NCBI RefSeq assembly: GCF_000177215.2
Contig: NZ_CM001368.1
Location: forward strand, 3,665,625-3,729,624
Direction: 5' to 3'
Source of the DNA: Solidesulfovibrio carbinoliphilus subsp. oakridgensis
GTDB taxonomy: Bacteria; Desulfobacterota; Desulfovibrionia; Desulfovibrionales; Desulfovibrionaceae
DNA length: 64,000 bases
Position numbers and translations under genes: made by a program. The number at the start of each line of letters is the position of its first letter. The first letter of the stretch is position 1. Below the pieces are notes generated by a model. The model did no database searches and was not told the DNA's origin. It saw only the letters and a program-made list of their open reading frames with translations. Below, in pieces: positions 1-8,458 of this stretch.

Positions 1-185
1 AGCACGGCCGAGGCCCCGAACGAGCCGATCAGCATGGACAGCCCGGCCGGATCGGCCACGGCCTGGTGCAGCCAGGCCACGGCCCCGATGCCGCCAAAGG
101 CCCCCGCGAACGACCAGACGATTTCCGACCAGCCGACCCGGGGCGGACTCTGGCCCGCGCCGCGCATCTTTTGGAAAAAGTTCAT
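1..185 (-). CDS. HPP family membrane protein, N-terminal part (runs off the window)
   Basis: Only the first 61 codons are in the window; the gene continues past base 1. The visible residues start MNFFQKMRGAG, then a Trp-rich stretch and a hydrophobic helix ending in LIGSFGASAVL, the conserved opening of HPP-family integral membrane proteins. The family is poorly characterised; some members have been linked to nitrite transport. The ATG overlaps the stop codon of the CBS gene by the 4-base ATGA, so the two are translationally coupled. In many bacteria the HPP domain and a CBS pair form one polypeptide; here they are two genes. Family call confident, function not. Confidence 0.75.
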   Translation of the reverse strand, partial: MNFFQKMRGAGQSPPRVGWSEIVWSFAGAFGGIGAVAWLHQAVADPAGLSMLIGSFGASAV

Positions 186-826
186 GCCGGACACCCCGCG
201 CTTTCGCCGGTCCCGCCGAGGATGCCCCGGCAGGACCGGACCACGTCGCCCCGGCTGACGATGCCAACGAGCCGGCCGCCGGCATCGAGGACAGGCAGCC
301 GGTTGACCTGCCGTTCGGCCATGAGGGCCGCCGCCTCGGACCGGGGCCTGTCCGGGCCGACGGTCAGGGCCGGGGCGGTCATGACCTCGGCCACCCGGGT
401 GTCGCCGCGTCCCGAAACGGCCGGAGCCTGGCAGGCGTCCGGATCGAGGAGCCGGGCGAGCAGGGCGGCCGGCCGGGCCGCGGCGTCGAGGCCGAGCAGG
501 CCGAGCAGGTCCTTGGTGGACAGGACCCCGACCACGGCCGGACCGTCCGTGACCGGCAGGCCCGACACGCCGGCCCGGGCCATGGCCCTTGCCGCCTCGA
601 GCACGGTGCGGCCGGGGCCGGTCGTCACCACGTCGCGGGTCATGATGTCGGCGACCGGCAGATCGCGGGCCAGCCGGGCCGCGGCATGGGCGTAGGCCAG
701 CCGGTAGAGGGCCAGGGCGTCGGCCGGGGACACGTCGATGTAGCCGCCGATGTGGCGCATGGCGTCGAGGATGTCCTCGACGGCGAGGGCGTCCGGGCCG
801 ACGGCCCGGGGGTGTTCGTGAGCCAT
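182..826 (-). CDS. CBS-pair domain protein, partner of the HPP membrane protein
   Basis: 214 residues. An N-terminal segment (about 10-55) contains AMRHIGGYID, the type of linker that follows the HPP domain in fused HPP-CBS proteins. Two CBS repeats follow: VADIMTRDVV with GVLSTKDLL, and VAEVMTAPAL with GIVSRGDVV. CBS pairs usually bind adenine nucleotides and act as regulatory modules, so it probably senses energy state for the HPP protein. The start at 826 is chosen because AGGAGG lies 7 bases upstream; a longer open frame to 1039 runs through terminator hairpins and is not believable. The stop overlaps the next start. Confidence 0.85.
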   Translation of the reverse strand: MAHEHPRAVGPDALAVEDILDAMRHIGGYIDVSPADALALYRLAYAHAAARLARDLPVADIMTRDVVTTGPGRTVLEAARAMARAGVSGLPVTDGPAVVGVLSTKDLLGLLGLDAAARPAALLARLLDPDACQAPAVSGRGDTRVAEVMTAPALTVGPDRPRSEAAALMAERQVNRLPVLDAGGRLVGIVSRGDVVRSCRGILGGTGESAGCPA

Positions 827-956
827 GGTCGTTCCTCCTGCGGGCAGCCTGCCCGAATCCGGACGTGCCCAGGTATGACCTAAGTCAAAAACCGAATCAT
901 GCCCATGGCGTCCCTCCCTCTCCCTCCTGCCGACAACCGCATCCGCCCCAACAAAC

Positions 957-990
957 GAAAAGGGGACGGACAATCGCCCGTCCCCTTGTT
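957..990 (-). terminator. Rho-independent terminator after glnB
   Basis: A 10-bp perfect stem (960-969 with 978-987, AAGGGGACGG) is followed on the minus strand by CCTTTTCGTTTG. It lies downstream of glnB and ends the amtB-glnB transcript. Confidence 0.75.
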
Positions 991-1002
991 TCGAAGGAGG
1001 GT

Positions 1003-1039
1003 GTGGGAGGAAACGCTTTTCAAAAGCGTTTCCTCCCAC
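1003..1039. repeat. Perfect 18-bp inverted repeat downstream of glnB
   Basis: GTGGGAGGAAACGCTTTT (1003-1020) and its exact complement (1022-1039) are separated by one base. In either direction it gives a stem with an A/T-rich tip. It precedes the terminator at 957-990 and probably makes a two-hairpin transcript end for glnB. Confidence 0.7.
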
Positions 1040-1052
1040 GTCTTTTCTTCTC

Positions 1053-1406
<354 letters not shown>

Positions 1407-2987
1407 TTATCGGTGCGTTTTCTGCAGGACGAATTCCGGGTAGGCGGACACGGCCACTTCGTGCTGGTCCAGGCCTTCGAGTTCGTGCTCGGGCTTTACA
1501 CGAAGCGGGATGACGAGGTCCAGGACCTTGAAGAAGGCGTACATGACGATGAAGACAAAGACGAAGTTGGTGCAGATGCCGAGGATCTGGGCCATGAGCT
1601 GGCCGCCGTCGCCGTAGAAGAGGCCTTTGACCGTGCCGGTCACGCCGTTTAACCCGTCGCCGTAGGTGCCGTCGGCGAAAAGGCCGACCGAGAGCACGCC
1701 GAAGGCGCCGTTGACGCCGTGGACCGAGATGGCGCCGACCGGGTCGTCAATCTTGAGCGTGCGTTCGACGAAGAAGACGCTGAGGCAAAGGAGCACGCCG
1801 GCGATGGCGCCGATGATGACGGCCGAAACGGAGTTGACGAAGGCGCAGGGGGCGGTGATGGCGACCAGACCGGCCAGCAGGCCGTTGGCGACCATGGAGA
1901 TGTCGGGCTTGCCGTAGAAGGTCCACATGTAGAGCATGGCGCTAAAGGCGCCGGCGGCCGAGGCCAGCATGGTGTTGGTGGCCACGACGCCGATGCGCAG
2001 GTCCGTGCCGGCGAGCGTCGAGCCGGCGTTGAAGCCGAACCAGCCGAAGGCCAGGATGAAGCAGCCGGCCACGGCCATGGGGATGTGGTGTCCGGGAATG
2101 GCCACCGGAGTGCCGTCCTCGCGGAACTTGCCAAGCCGGGGTCCGAGCACGATGCCGCCGGCCAGGGCGGCCACGCCGCCGGTCATGTGGACGACCGAGG
2201 AGCCGGCGAAGTCGACCACTCCGTGGCCCAGGGCGTAGAACTTGCCGAGGCAGGACAGGAAGCCGCCGCCCCAGACCCAGTTGGCGTACAGGGGATAGAC
2301 GAACATGGAGATGAAAAAGGCGTAGACGACGAAGGACTTGAAGGTCCAGCGTTCGGCCATGGTGCCGGTCGGGATGGTGGCGGTGGTGTCCATGAAGACC
2401 ATCTGGAACAGGAACACCGAGAAGACGACCGCGTCGTAGGACACGCCGGAGAGGAAAAAGCCGGTGGTGCCGAAGAGGCCGAAGTCGTTGCCGCCGATCG
2501 TGATGGTGAACTCGTTGGCCAGGACCTGGGCCCCGCCGAGGGAGGCCACGCCGCCGACGCCGCCCATCTGGAGGGCGAAGCCGCAGATCCAGTAGCCGAG
2601 CATGCCGATGCCGTAGACCATCATGTTCATGGCCATGGTGTGGCCGGCGTTCTTGGCGCGGGTGAAGCCGGTTTCGGCCAGGGCGAAACCGGCCTGCATG
2701 AACATGACCAGGAAGCCGCAGATGAGCGTCCAGACCATGTTGATGGAGATGCGGTTGTGCCCGACCACGTCGGCCAGTTTGGCGGCCAGCGGTTCTTTCG
2801 CGGACAGGGTCTCCATGTCTTCTTTGGTGGGCGCGCCGGCGGTGGCGCCGACGACGTCGGCGGCGGTGCCGATGGAGGCGCCGCTCGGATCGGGCACGGG
2901 CGCGGCGTCATCGGCCGAGGCGGCCAGGGGCACGGCCAGTATCGTCAAAAAAAGGGCCAGTAACAGAACGGAAATATTTTTTCTCAT
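1407..2987 (-). CDS. amtB: Ammonium transporter
   Basis: 526 residues: a signal peptide (MRKNISVLLLALFLTILA, cleavage near AASA), a linker of about 50 residues, then the Amt/MEP/Rh channel from about residue 80 with eleven expected helices. Family signatures include MQAGFALAETGFTRAKN, the segment GSSVVHMTGGVAALAGG, and AFGWFGFNAGS. It conducts ammonium across the inner membrane and is gated by the PII protein encoded next. The linker between signal peptide and first helix is longer than in E. coli AmtB. It starts at ATG 2987 after GGAGACCACA and has a 5' leader of about 150 bases from the sigma-54 promoter. Confidence 0.95.
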   Translation of the reverse strand: MRKNISVLLLALFLTILAVPLAASADDAAPVPDPSGASIGTAADVVGATAGAPTKEDMETLSAKEPLAAKLADVVGHNRISINMVWTLICGFLVMFMQAGFALAETGFTRAKNAGHTMAMNMMVYGIGMLGYWICGFALQMGGVGGVASLGGAQVLANEFTITIGGNDFGLFGTTGFFLSGVSYDAVVFSVFLFQMVFMDTTATIPTGTMAERWTFKSFVVYAFFISMFVYPLYANWVWGGGFLSCLGKFYALGHGVVDFAGSSVVHMTGGVAALAGGIVLGPRLGKFREDGTPVAIPGHHIPMAVAGCFILAFGWFGFNAGSTLAGTDLRIGVVATNTMLASAAGAFSAMLYMWTFYGKPDISMVANGLLAGLVAITAPCAFVNSVSAVIIGAIAGVLLCLSVFFVERTLKIDDPVGAISVHGVNGAFGVLSVGLFADGTYGDGLNGVTGTVKGLFYGDGGQLMAQILGICTNFVFVFIVMYAFFKVLDLVIPLRVKPEHELEGLDQHEVAVSAYPEFVLQKTHR

Positions 2988-3074
2988 TGTGGTCTCCGAT
3001 TCCAGGGGGTTGTCCGGGGCGCATGGCCCGGGCCTTGGGGCTGCGTCTGCCGTGTGGGCCGGGTTCGGCCGGAA

Positions 3075-3101
3075 TCACGAGGAGTCGAAGATGGCGAACA
3101 T
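3075..3101 (-). CDS. Possible 8-residue leader ORF upstream of amtB
   Basis: ATG to TGA encodes MFAIFDSS. GGAGG lies eight bases upstream of the ATG, within the transcribed leader of amtB (between the sigma-54 promoter and the amtB start). Nothing shows that it is translated; it could be a leader peptide or chance. Confidence 0.3.
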   Translation of the reverse strand: MFAIFDSS

Positions 3102-3151
3102 GCTGGTCCTCCGATGGGAAGTTTGTTTCGTCGCCGCAACGACGAGGGCAG

Positions 3152-3167
3152 TGCAAGGGGTGCGCCA
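3152..3167 (-). promoter_or_regulatory. Sigma-54 promoter of amtB-glnB
   Basis: Read on the minus strand, TGGCGCACCCCTTGCA matches TGGCACG-N4-TTGCW with exact spacing of the GG and GC elements. It ends about 165 bases before the amtB start. Sigma-54 control of amtB-glnB is common under nitrogen limitation. Confidence 0.75.
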
Positions 3168-3640
3168 AGCTTGTAACATGCTGTATTCCATGCCTATGCA
3201 TCAAAAGATTCCAACCCGGCGTCCGGCGGCGGGTTGTTTGGTAACAATTTTGTCTCTATTTTGAAAAAGGGTGACCGTAAATGTCGCAAGTGCGCCCTGG
3301 GCGGCCGGAATTTCCCATGAACTTGCCCACAGGGCATAGCCGAAAGAAACCGTTTTGTTGCATTTCAACTTTGTAATTATCTACCAGAATGTTAATTCTT
3401 GTGCTGGTGGGTCGTGCGCCGCATAATGAATGCTTGGACCCTTGGCCCGGCCTGGCCGAAGCCGCCGGGCAAGCCGCCCGAAGTACCGGCCAAGGGGCCG
3501 GAAAAGGTCCCTTTTATACTTCTGGACCGCCGGCCCGCCCCACGGCGTCCGGGGACGACATTGTTCGCGGGCCAGAGCCGGAGACGTCGGGGCCGCCATG
3601 GGCGCAGGGTGTACATTTTTGTCGCAAGGGTGCCGTTCCA
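3168..3640. other. Intergenic region upstream of the amtB promoter
   Basis: This interval separates the minus-strand amtB promoter from the ynfA relic. It is less GC-rich than its surroundings around 3240-3400. No ORF with a convincing ribosome-binding site and no clear operator was found. The long antisense frames across it have no family features. Confidence 0.4.
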
Positions 3641-3642
3641 CC

Positions 3643-3784
3643 ATGATCCTTCGGACCGTCCTCTGGTATCTGCTGGCCGCCATCGGCGAAATCGGCGGCT
3701 GTTTCGCCTTCTGGGCCTGACTGCGCTTTGGCCGGTCGCCGCTGCAAGCCGCCTTCCCTTGCCGCCGGTCCGGCCCTGCCCTAG
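3643..3784 (+). pseudogene. Truncated ynfA (UPF0060) membrane-protein relic
   Basis: From ATG 3643 the frame encodes 25 residues, MILRTVLWYLLAAIGEIGG followed by CFAFWA, and then TGA. Continuing in the same frame gives LRFGRSPLQAA. Intact UPF0060 proteins read EIGGCYxFWxWLRxGRSPLW here, so a Trp codon has become TGA. After that, similarity is lost and the next gene begins at 3794. UPF0060 proteins are small four-helix inner-membrane proteins of about 110 residues. This copy keeps only the first helix and the loop. Confidence 0.65.
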
Positions 3785-3793
3785 GATGCGGCC

Positions 3794-4678
3794 ATGCAGG
3801 CGAACGATTTTTTTCCCCTTGTCCCTTTGGCCTGGAACGGGGTGGCCCTGTCCGTGCCCGAGGACTGGCGACCGGCCCGGCTGGGGCTCGGGTATCTCTT
3901 TTTCGAGGACGCCGACGGGCCGGCCTTTGAGTGCAAATGGCGGCGCGGCGCCGGCCGCGAGGGCATGGAGGCGGCACTTCGGGCTTTGACCCCCAAGGGC
4001 CGGGCCACGGCCGGCGGCCAACTCCCGGACGACTGGCTGGCCGCCCTGGCCGATTTCGAGCTCATGCCGCTCTCCTGGGGGCAGGCCGGCCGGGCGGGCT
4101 TGGGGGCGGCCCTTTTCTGCCCCGACTGCGGCCTGGCCGCCGTGTTCCAGGGGTTTGCCGGGCCGGACGGCTTTTCCACCGGCCGGAAACGGCTCCTGGC
4201 CTCGGTCCTGCGGTCCTTTCGCCACCACGATCCCGGGCCCCCGGCCTTTCGCCTTTTCGGCCTGTCCTTTGTCGCGCCCCCGGGCTTTGCCCTGGCCGCC
4301 CACGAGTTCGTGCCGGGCCGGTTCGTCCTGTCCTTTGCCGCCGGCCGGGAACGTCTGGACGTGGTCCGGCTGGCCCCGGCCGACGTGCTCCTGGCCGCGG
4401 CCGATCTCGGGGCCGTCGCGGCCCGGGCTTTCGGCTCCACGGAGGCCGAGGCGCAGAGTCCGGGCACGGTGGCCGGCTGTCCGGCCGTGTGGCTGGCCCG
4501 GCGGCAGGGCAGTGGTTTTCTCGACGTGGCCGCCCGGCATCTGGGCCGGCAGGGGCGGCTTGCGGTCCTGCGTCACGACCGGGACGCCAACAAGCTTCTC
4601 GGCGCGGCCCTGGCCTCGGCCCGGCCCGTGGACCGGGAGTGGCTGGCGGAGACGGCGGCGGCCTGTGTTTCCCTTTAA
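3794..4678 (+). CDS. Uncharacterised protein linked to a PqqD-like protein
   Basis: 294 residues, no signal peptide or membrane helix, and I do not recognise the family. It looks like two similar halves: an N-terminal half around WNGVALSVPEDWRPARLGLG, and a second from about residue 150 (LFGLSFVAPPGFALAAHEF). In both halves a start motif of the form "LxVPxxW/GF" is followed by a Phe-rich strand, which suggests an internal duplication. The Cys pair in FCPDCGL could bind metal but is single. The stop overlaps the proposed start of the PqqD-like gene, so the two probably act together. Confidence 0.7.
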   Translation: MQANDFFPLVPLAWNGVALSVPEDWRPARLGLGYLFFEDADGPAFECKWRRGAGREGMEAALRALTPKGRATAGGQLPDDWLAALADFELMPLSWGQAGRAGLGAALFCPDCGLAAVFQGFAGPDGFSTGRKRLLASVLRSFRHHDPGPPAFRLFGLSFVAPPGFALAAHEFVPGRFVLSFAAGRERLDVVRLAPADVLLAAADLGAVAARAFGSTEAEAQSPGTVAGCPAVWLARRQGSGFLDVAARHLGRQGRLAVLRHDRDANKLLGAALASARPVDREWLAETAAACVSL

Positions 4679-5111
4679 CAAGCGGCCGCCGGCCCCGGCA
4701 TCCGGCCTGACCCGGCGGGAGGCCATGGCGCTCTCTCCGGTCAAAAGCCGCGACGTCCTGGCTGACGAGGCCCCGTCCGGGTGCGTGCGCCTGTCCCTGC
4801 CCGTGGCCGTGCGCCCGGCCCTGGCCGGGCTGGCCCGGCGGTTCGGCCTGTGGGACGGCAAGGTCCTGCGCAAGACCGTGGAGCTCGACGCCATGGGCTC
4901 GGCCGTCTGGCGGCTGATCGACGGCCGGCGGTCCCTCGGCGATATCGCCGCCGCCCTGGCCGGCCGGTTCGGCCTCGACGCCCGGGAGGCCGAGCTGGCC
5001 GTGGCCGAATTCCTGCGCCAGCTCGGCCGGCGGGGGGCCATCGCCATGGCGGGGCAGGCGAGGGCGACGGAGGGGAAGGAAGGGATGCCTCCGGCGGCCG
5101 GGAGGGGATGA
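4665..5111 (+). CDS. PqqD-like (RiPP-recognition-element fold) protein
   Basis: 148 residues from GTG 4665. The PqqD-like core is VELDAMGSAVWRLIDGRRS and a helical segment ending FLRQLGRRGAIAM. PqqD domains recognise leader peptides in RiPP pathways, but no radical-SAM enzyme or precursor is adjacent, so the role here is open. GTG 4665 is preferred because TRREAMALSPVKS upstream of the alternative ATG (4725, with GGGAGG) resembles the N-terminus of related proteins as I recall them. The last residues, MPPAAGRG, and the stop are encoded by the palindromic repeat at 5084-5138, so the C-terminus was set by repeat insertion or expansion. Confidence 0.7.
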   Translation: MFPFNKRPPAPASGLTRREAMALSPVKSRDVLADEAPSGCVRLSLPVAVRPALAGLARRFGLWDGKVLRKTVELDAMGSAVWRLIDGRRSLGDIAAALAGRFGLDAREAELAVAEFLRQLGRRGAIAMAGQARATEGKEGMPPAAGRG

Positions 5112-5138
5112 TCCCCTCCCGAACCCTCCCCGATGGGG
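5084..5138 (+). repeat. Palindromic intergenic repeat (GATGCCTCCGGCGGCCGGGA family), copy 1
   Basis: The unit is GATGCCTCCGGCGGCCGGG, then a hairpin AGGGGATGATCCCCT, then CCCGAACCCTCCCCGATGGGG. It overlaps the end of the PqqD-like gene and lies before mgtC. Confidence 0.85.
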
Positions 5139-5246
5139 CCGTTTTTGCAGTGGCGAAGGGCGGTTCGGTGGCGTAGGGAGGGAAGGGGAAGAGAGGGGGG
5201 CGCGGCGTCACACCACCATGTTTGCCTCTCGCCCGGGAGTGCGTCC

Positions 5247-5933
5247 ATGAACGAATATCCCTACGAGACGCAGCTTTTGCTGCGCATGGTGCTGGCCCTG
5301 GTCTGCGGTTCGGTCCTCGGCTACGAGCGGGAGCGCCACGGCATAAGCGCCGGCCTTCGCACCAACCTCCTCGTCTGCCTCGGTTCGGCCCTTATGATGG
5401 TCATCTCGAAATACTTCTACTACAAGGCCGGCGAGGGCATGGGCAATGTGGCCCTTGGCCTCGACCCCTCGCGCATCGCGGCCCAGATCGTCACTGGGGT
5501 CGGGTTTCTCGGGGCCGGGGTCATCATCAAGGACAAGGGTGCGATCCGGGGCCTGACCACGGCCGCCACCCTGTGGTTCAACGCCGGGGTGGGCATGGCC
5601 CTTGGGGCCGGCATGATTATCATCCCGATTTTCTGCACCGTGCTTGGCCTCGTGTCGCTCACCGTGCTCAAGCACATGCAGAAATACATCCGCCGCGAGG
5701 CCTACCGCGTCATGAGCATCACTTGCCAGGAGGCGGACGATCCGCTTGGCAAACTGGTCGCTTTTTTCACGGACCGGAAATTTACTATCGAGAACCTGAG
5801 TCTCAGCAAGATGAAGGACGGGCTCTCGACCTACCGCTTCACGCTCAAGTGCGACCGGATGTGCGTGGACACGGTGGCCTGCGTCCGGGAGCTGGCCGGC
5901 ATGGGATTCGTGCGCAAGGTCAAGGTCCTCTAG
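5247..5933 (+). CDS. mgtC: MgtC/SapB family membrane protein
   Basis: 228 residues. The N-terminal membrane domain carries the family motifs GYERERHGISAGLRTNLLVCLGS (residues about 25-47) and GVGFLGAGVIIKDKGAIRGLTTAATLW (about 90-116). A soluble C-terminal region of about 85 residues resembles an ACT-like regulatory fold. MgtC proteins are linked to growth at low Mg2+ and to ATP-synthase regulation; SapB is a general name. ATG 5247 with GGGAG upstream is used; the frame is open further 5' but that stretch is intergenic repeat. It converges with the phosphorylase gene, which ends 18 bases downstream. Confidence 0.85.
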   Translation: MNEYPYETQLLLRMVLALVCGSVLGYERERHGISAGLRTNLLVCLGSALMMVISKYFYYKAGEGMGNVALGLDPSRIAAQIVTGVGFLGAGVIIKDKGAIRGLTTAATLWFNAGVGMALGAGMIIIPIFCTVLGLVSLTVLKHMQKYIRREAYRVMSITCQEADDPLGKLVAFFTDRKFTIENLSLSKMKDGLSTYRFTLKCDRMCVDTVACVRELAGMGFVRKVKVL

Positions 5934-5951
5934 CTGCCGACCACCGGTGGC

Positions 5952-6854
5952 TCAGACGGCCGGGATGACGGCGGCCAGCAGCCTGGCCAGGTCTCCTTCG
6001 GCCCGTTTGGCCGTGGCCAGGACCGCCTCCAGGGTGGTCTCGGCCATGCAGTCCGGCAGGTTGACGTTGGTCAGGCAGGAGACGGCCAGGACCTCCATCC
6101 CCAGGTGCCGGGCCGCGATCACCTCGGTCACCGTGGACATGCCGACCGCGTCGGCCCCCAACAGGCGCAGCATCCGGGTTTCGGCCGGCGTTTCGAGGGA
6201 CGGCCCGAGCACCCCGGCGTAGACCCCGCGCTCCAGGCGAAGCCCGAGGGACAGGGCGCAGGCGTCGGCCACGGCCCCCAGACGCGGGGAATAGGCCCGG
6301 CTCATGTCCGGAAACCGAGGCCCGAGGGCGTCGTCGTTTGGCCCGACCAGCGGGTTGCGACCCGTCAGGTTGAGGTGGTCGGTCACCCGCATGAGCCCGC
6401 CGGCCGTGAAATGCGGGTCCAGGGCCCCGGCCGCGTTGGTCAGGATGAGCTGCCTGACGCCAAGGGCGGCCAGGAGCCGGACCCCGAAGGCCACGTCGCG
6501 CGGGGAATGGCCTTCGTAAAGGTGCAGCCGGCCCGAGAGGAGGGCCACCGGCCGGCTCGACCCGTCCGGCCCGGCCCCGGCCGCCGGCATCGTTTCCTCG
6601 ATACTGCCTTGCGGATCGCCCGGCGGGCAGGCGGTCCCCATGGTGCCATAGACGAGGCGGCCGGCATGGCCCGGGGCCGTTGCGGCCGGAAAACCGGGGA
6701 TGTCTCCGGTGGCCATGTCGCGGCAATGTTCCAATTTTCCGGCGATGCCGCCAAGGCCCGTGCCCGCGACCAGCCCCACGGCCCCGGCCGGCAGGGGACC
6801 GAGCCTTTCCGTCGCGGCCGCGGCCGCGCGCTTTACATCTTCGGGGTAGTGCAT
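5952..6854 (-). CDS. punA: Purine nucleoside phosphorylase, class I (trimeric type)
   Basis: 300 residues. It splits purine (deoxy)nucleosides with phosphate in the salvage pathway. Signatures: GTGLGG (31-36), GRLHLYEGHSP (108-118), LTNAAGAL, DHLNL, GPSLETPAETR and GADAVGMSTVTE. LTNVN keeps Asn where methylthioadenosine phosphorylases have Asp, so a 6-oxopurine nucleoside is the likely substrate. A stretch of about 28 residues (about 72-100, with SIEETMPAAGAG) sits between the HAGRLVYG and RPVALLSGR strands, where family members normally run straight on. ATG 6854 has GGGAGGA upstream; the longer open frame is antisense to motA. Confidence 0.85.
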   Translation of the reverse strand: MHYPEDVKRAAAAATERLGPLPAGAVGLVAGTGLGGIAGKLEHCRDMATGDIPGFPAATAPGHAGRLVYGTMGTACPPGDPQGSIEETMPAAGAGPDGSSRPVALLSGRLHLYEGHSPRDVAFGVRLLAALGVRQLILTNAAGALDPHFTAGGLMRVTDHLNLTGRNPLVGPNDDALGPRFPDMSRAYSPRLGAVADACALSLGLRLERGVYAGVLGPSLETPAETRMLRLLGADAVGMSTVTEVIAARHLGMEVLAVSCLTNVNLPDCMAETTLEAVLATAKRAEGDLARLLAAVIPAV

Positions 6855-6965
6855 ATACGTTCCTCCCATCAGTCGCCGCTTAGCATGAGGCCGGCCGGTC
6901 GGAAAGGGGGAGTCCTTTTTCGCCAGCGCCGCGTTTCGACGGACACGCCTTAACGGAACGGATGC

Positions 6966-7724
6966 ATGGACCTCGGAACCTTTCTCGGCCTGGCCTCGGG
7001 CATCGCGCTCGTGCTCGGCGCCATCTTCATGGGCGGAACGCTCATGGAATTCGTCAACGTGCCGAGCGTCATGATCGTGGTCGGCGGCACCTTGGCCTCC
7101 ATTTGCGTGGCCTATCCCCTGGAAGAGGTCTTCCAGGCCTTCTCGGCCATGATGCAGATCTTTTCCTCGCGCAAGGTCAAGGACGCCGAAGTGGTGAACA
7201 TGATGGTGCGCATCGCCGAGATCAGCCGCCGCGAGGGCCTCATTGCCCTGGAAAACATCCACACCGACAACACCATTCTCAAAAAGGCCTGCCAGCTCAT
7301 TGCCGACAATGCCGACCCGGCCCTCATCCGCGAAACCGTGCGCATCGAGATCGGGTCCATGAAGCGCCGCCATGCCGTGGGCGAGGCCGTGTTCAAGTCC
7401 CTGGCCGGCTATGCCCCGTCTTTTGGCATGATCGGCACCCTCATCGGCCTGGTCCAGATGCTGACCCGCCTGGACGACCCCAAGACGCTTGGTCCGTCCA
7501 TGGCCGTGGCCATCATCACCACCTTCTACGGCTCCATGCTCTCCACGCTTTTATTCCTGCCCGTGGCCGGCAAGCTGCGCTCCAGGACCTTAAACGAGAC
7601 CCTGCAGCTGGAGATCATTTTCGAGGGCGCCAAGTGCATCCTCGAAAACAACAACCCGCGGCTCGTCTACGAGAAGCTGTCCTCGTTCATCGCGCCCAAG
7701 GAGCGTCGCTATGAGCGGCGATGA
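6966..7724 (+). CDS. motA: Flagellar motor stator protein MotA
   Basis: 252 residues with four membrane helices in two pairs (about 5-45 and 145-195) and a cytoplasmic loop between. Signatures are PSVMIVVGGTLAS near the N-terminus and YAPSFGMIGTLIGLVQML with MAVAIITTFYGSMLS at the C-terminal pair, containing the conserved prolines. With MotB it forms the ion-driven stator that turns the flagellar rotor. It overlaps motB by 14 bases. Confidence 0.95.
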   Translation: MDLGTFLGLASGIALVLGAIFMGGTLMEFVNVPSVMIVVGGTLASICVAYPLEEVFQAFSAMMQIFSSRKVKDAEVVNMMVRIAEISRREGLIALENIHTDNTILKKACQLIADNADPALIRETVRIEIGSMKRRHAVGEAVFKSLAGYAPSFGMIGTLIGLVQMLTRLDDPKTLGPSMAVAIITTFYGSMLSTLLFLPVAGKLRSRTLNETLQLEIIFEGAKCILENNNPRLVYEKLSSFIAPKERRYERR

Positions 7725-8448
7725 AGAGTCCGGCCTCGACGACCTCGACGAGGCCGAGGCGCCGAGCGAGTGGCTGACCACGCTCGCCGACATGTCCATG
7801 CTGCTGATGACCTTTTTCATCCTGCTTTTTTCCATGTCCACCCTTGACGTCAAAAAGTTCTCGGATTCGTTCGACTCGGTCCAGAACGCCCTGGGCAGCA
7901 AAGGAAAGAGCAAGCAGGCCGCGCCCGTCTCCGGCCAGGAGATGTCCGCCCTGGTCGAACAGGCCCGCATCAAGCAGCGCATCATCGGCGAGCAGCGCCG
8001 GGTTTTCGAGAATTTCCGGTCTTTTGTGTCGCAAAAGGGCCTGGAGGGCGTCCTGGGGGCCACCCTCGAATCGGGCACGATCACCATCAGCCTGCCGACA
8101 GGGGTGCTCTTTCCCAAGGACGGCGTGGACTTGACCGACGAGGGCAAGGTCCGGCTGCGCACGCTCCATGAATTCTTGATCAAGACGGCCGGGGAGCGGA
8201 TCAACATCCGGGGGTTCACCGACGACCTGCCGCCGGCTGCGGGGAGCCGTTTCCGGGACAACTGGGAAGTCTCGTCCCTGCGGGCGGTTGCGGTCCTTCG
8301 CTACATGCTGTCCCTGGGCATGGCCCCCAACCGATTGACAGCCACCGGATTAGCTGATTTAGAACCCCTCTACCCCAACACCACGCCGGAGCACCGGGCC
8401 AGAAACCAACGTGTGGAATTTGTCCTCGAACGCTTCATCGGCGAGTAG
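7711..8448 (+). CDS. motB: Flagellar motor stator protein MotB
   Basis: 245 residues. One N-terminal helix LADMSMLLMTFFILLFSMS carries Asp27, the ion-binding residue of the family. The helix is followed by a plug/linker region and a C-terminal OmpA-like peptidoglycan-binding domain (about 130-245, with INIRGFTDD and NWEVSSLRAVAVLRYML). It anchors the stator to the cell wall. The start overlaps motA and its own stop is 10 bases from the PilZ gene, so the three form an operon. Confidence 0.95.
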   Translation: MSGDEESGLDDLDEAEAPSEWLTTLADMSMLLMTFFILLFSMSTLDVKKFSDSFDSVQNALGSKGKSKQAAPVSGQEMSALVEQARIKQRIIGEQRRVFENFRSFVSQKGLEGVLGATLESGTITISLPTGVLFPKDGVDLTDEGKVRLRTLHEFLIKTAGERINIRGFTDDLPPAAGSRFRDNWEVSSLRAVAVLRYMLSLGMAPNRLTATGLADLEPLYPNTTPEHRARNQRVEFVLERFIGE

Positions 8449-8458
8449 GGAGGCCGGC

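Noticed and set aside
827-1039. N-terminal extension of the CBS gene to base 1039
   Set aside because: It would encode two terminator hairpins; AGGAGG marks the start at 826.
1719-2963. 414-codon plus-strand ORF opposite amtB
   Set aside because: The amtB frame has membrane and family features; the plus frame is a codon-bias shadow with no signature.
3392-5248. 618-codon minus-strand ORF across the PqqD-like region
   Set aside because: Low-complexity Arg/Pro-rich, without a ribosome-binding site; opposite a recognisable protein.
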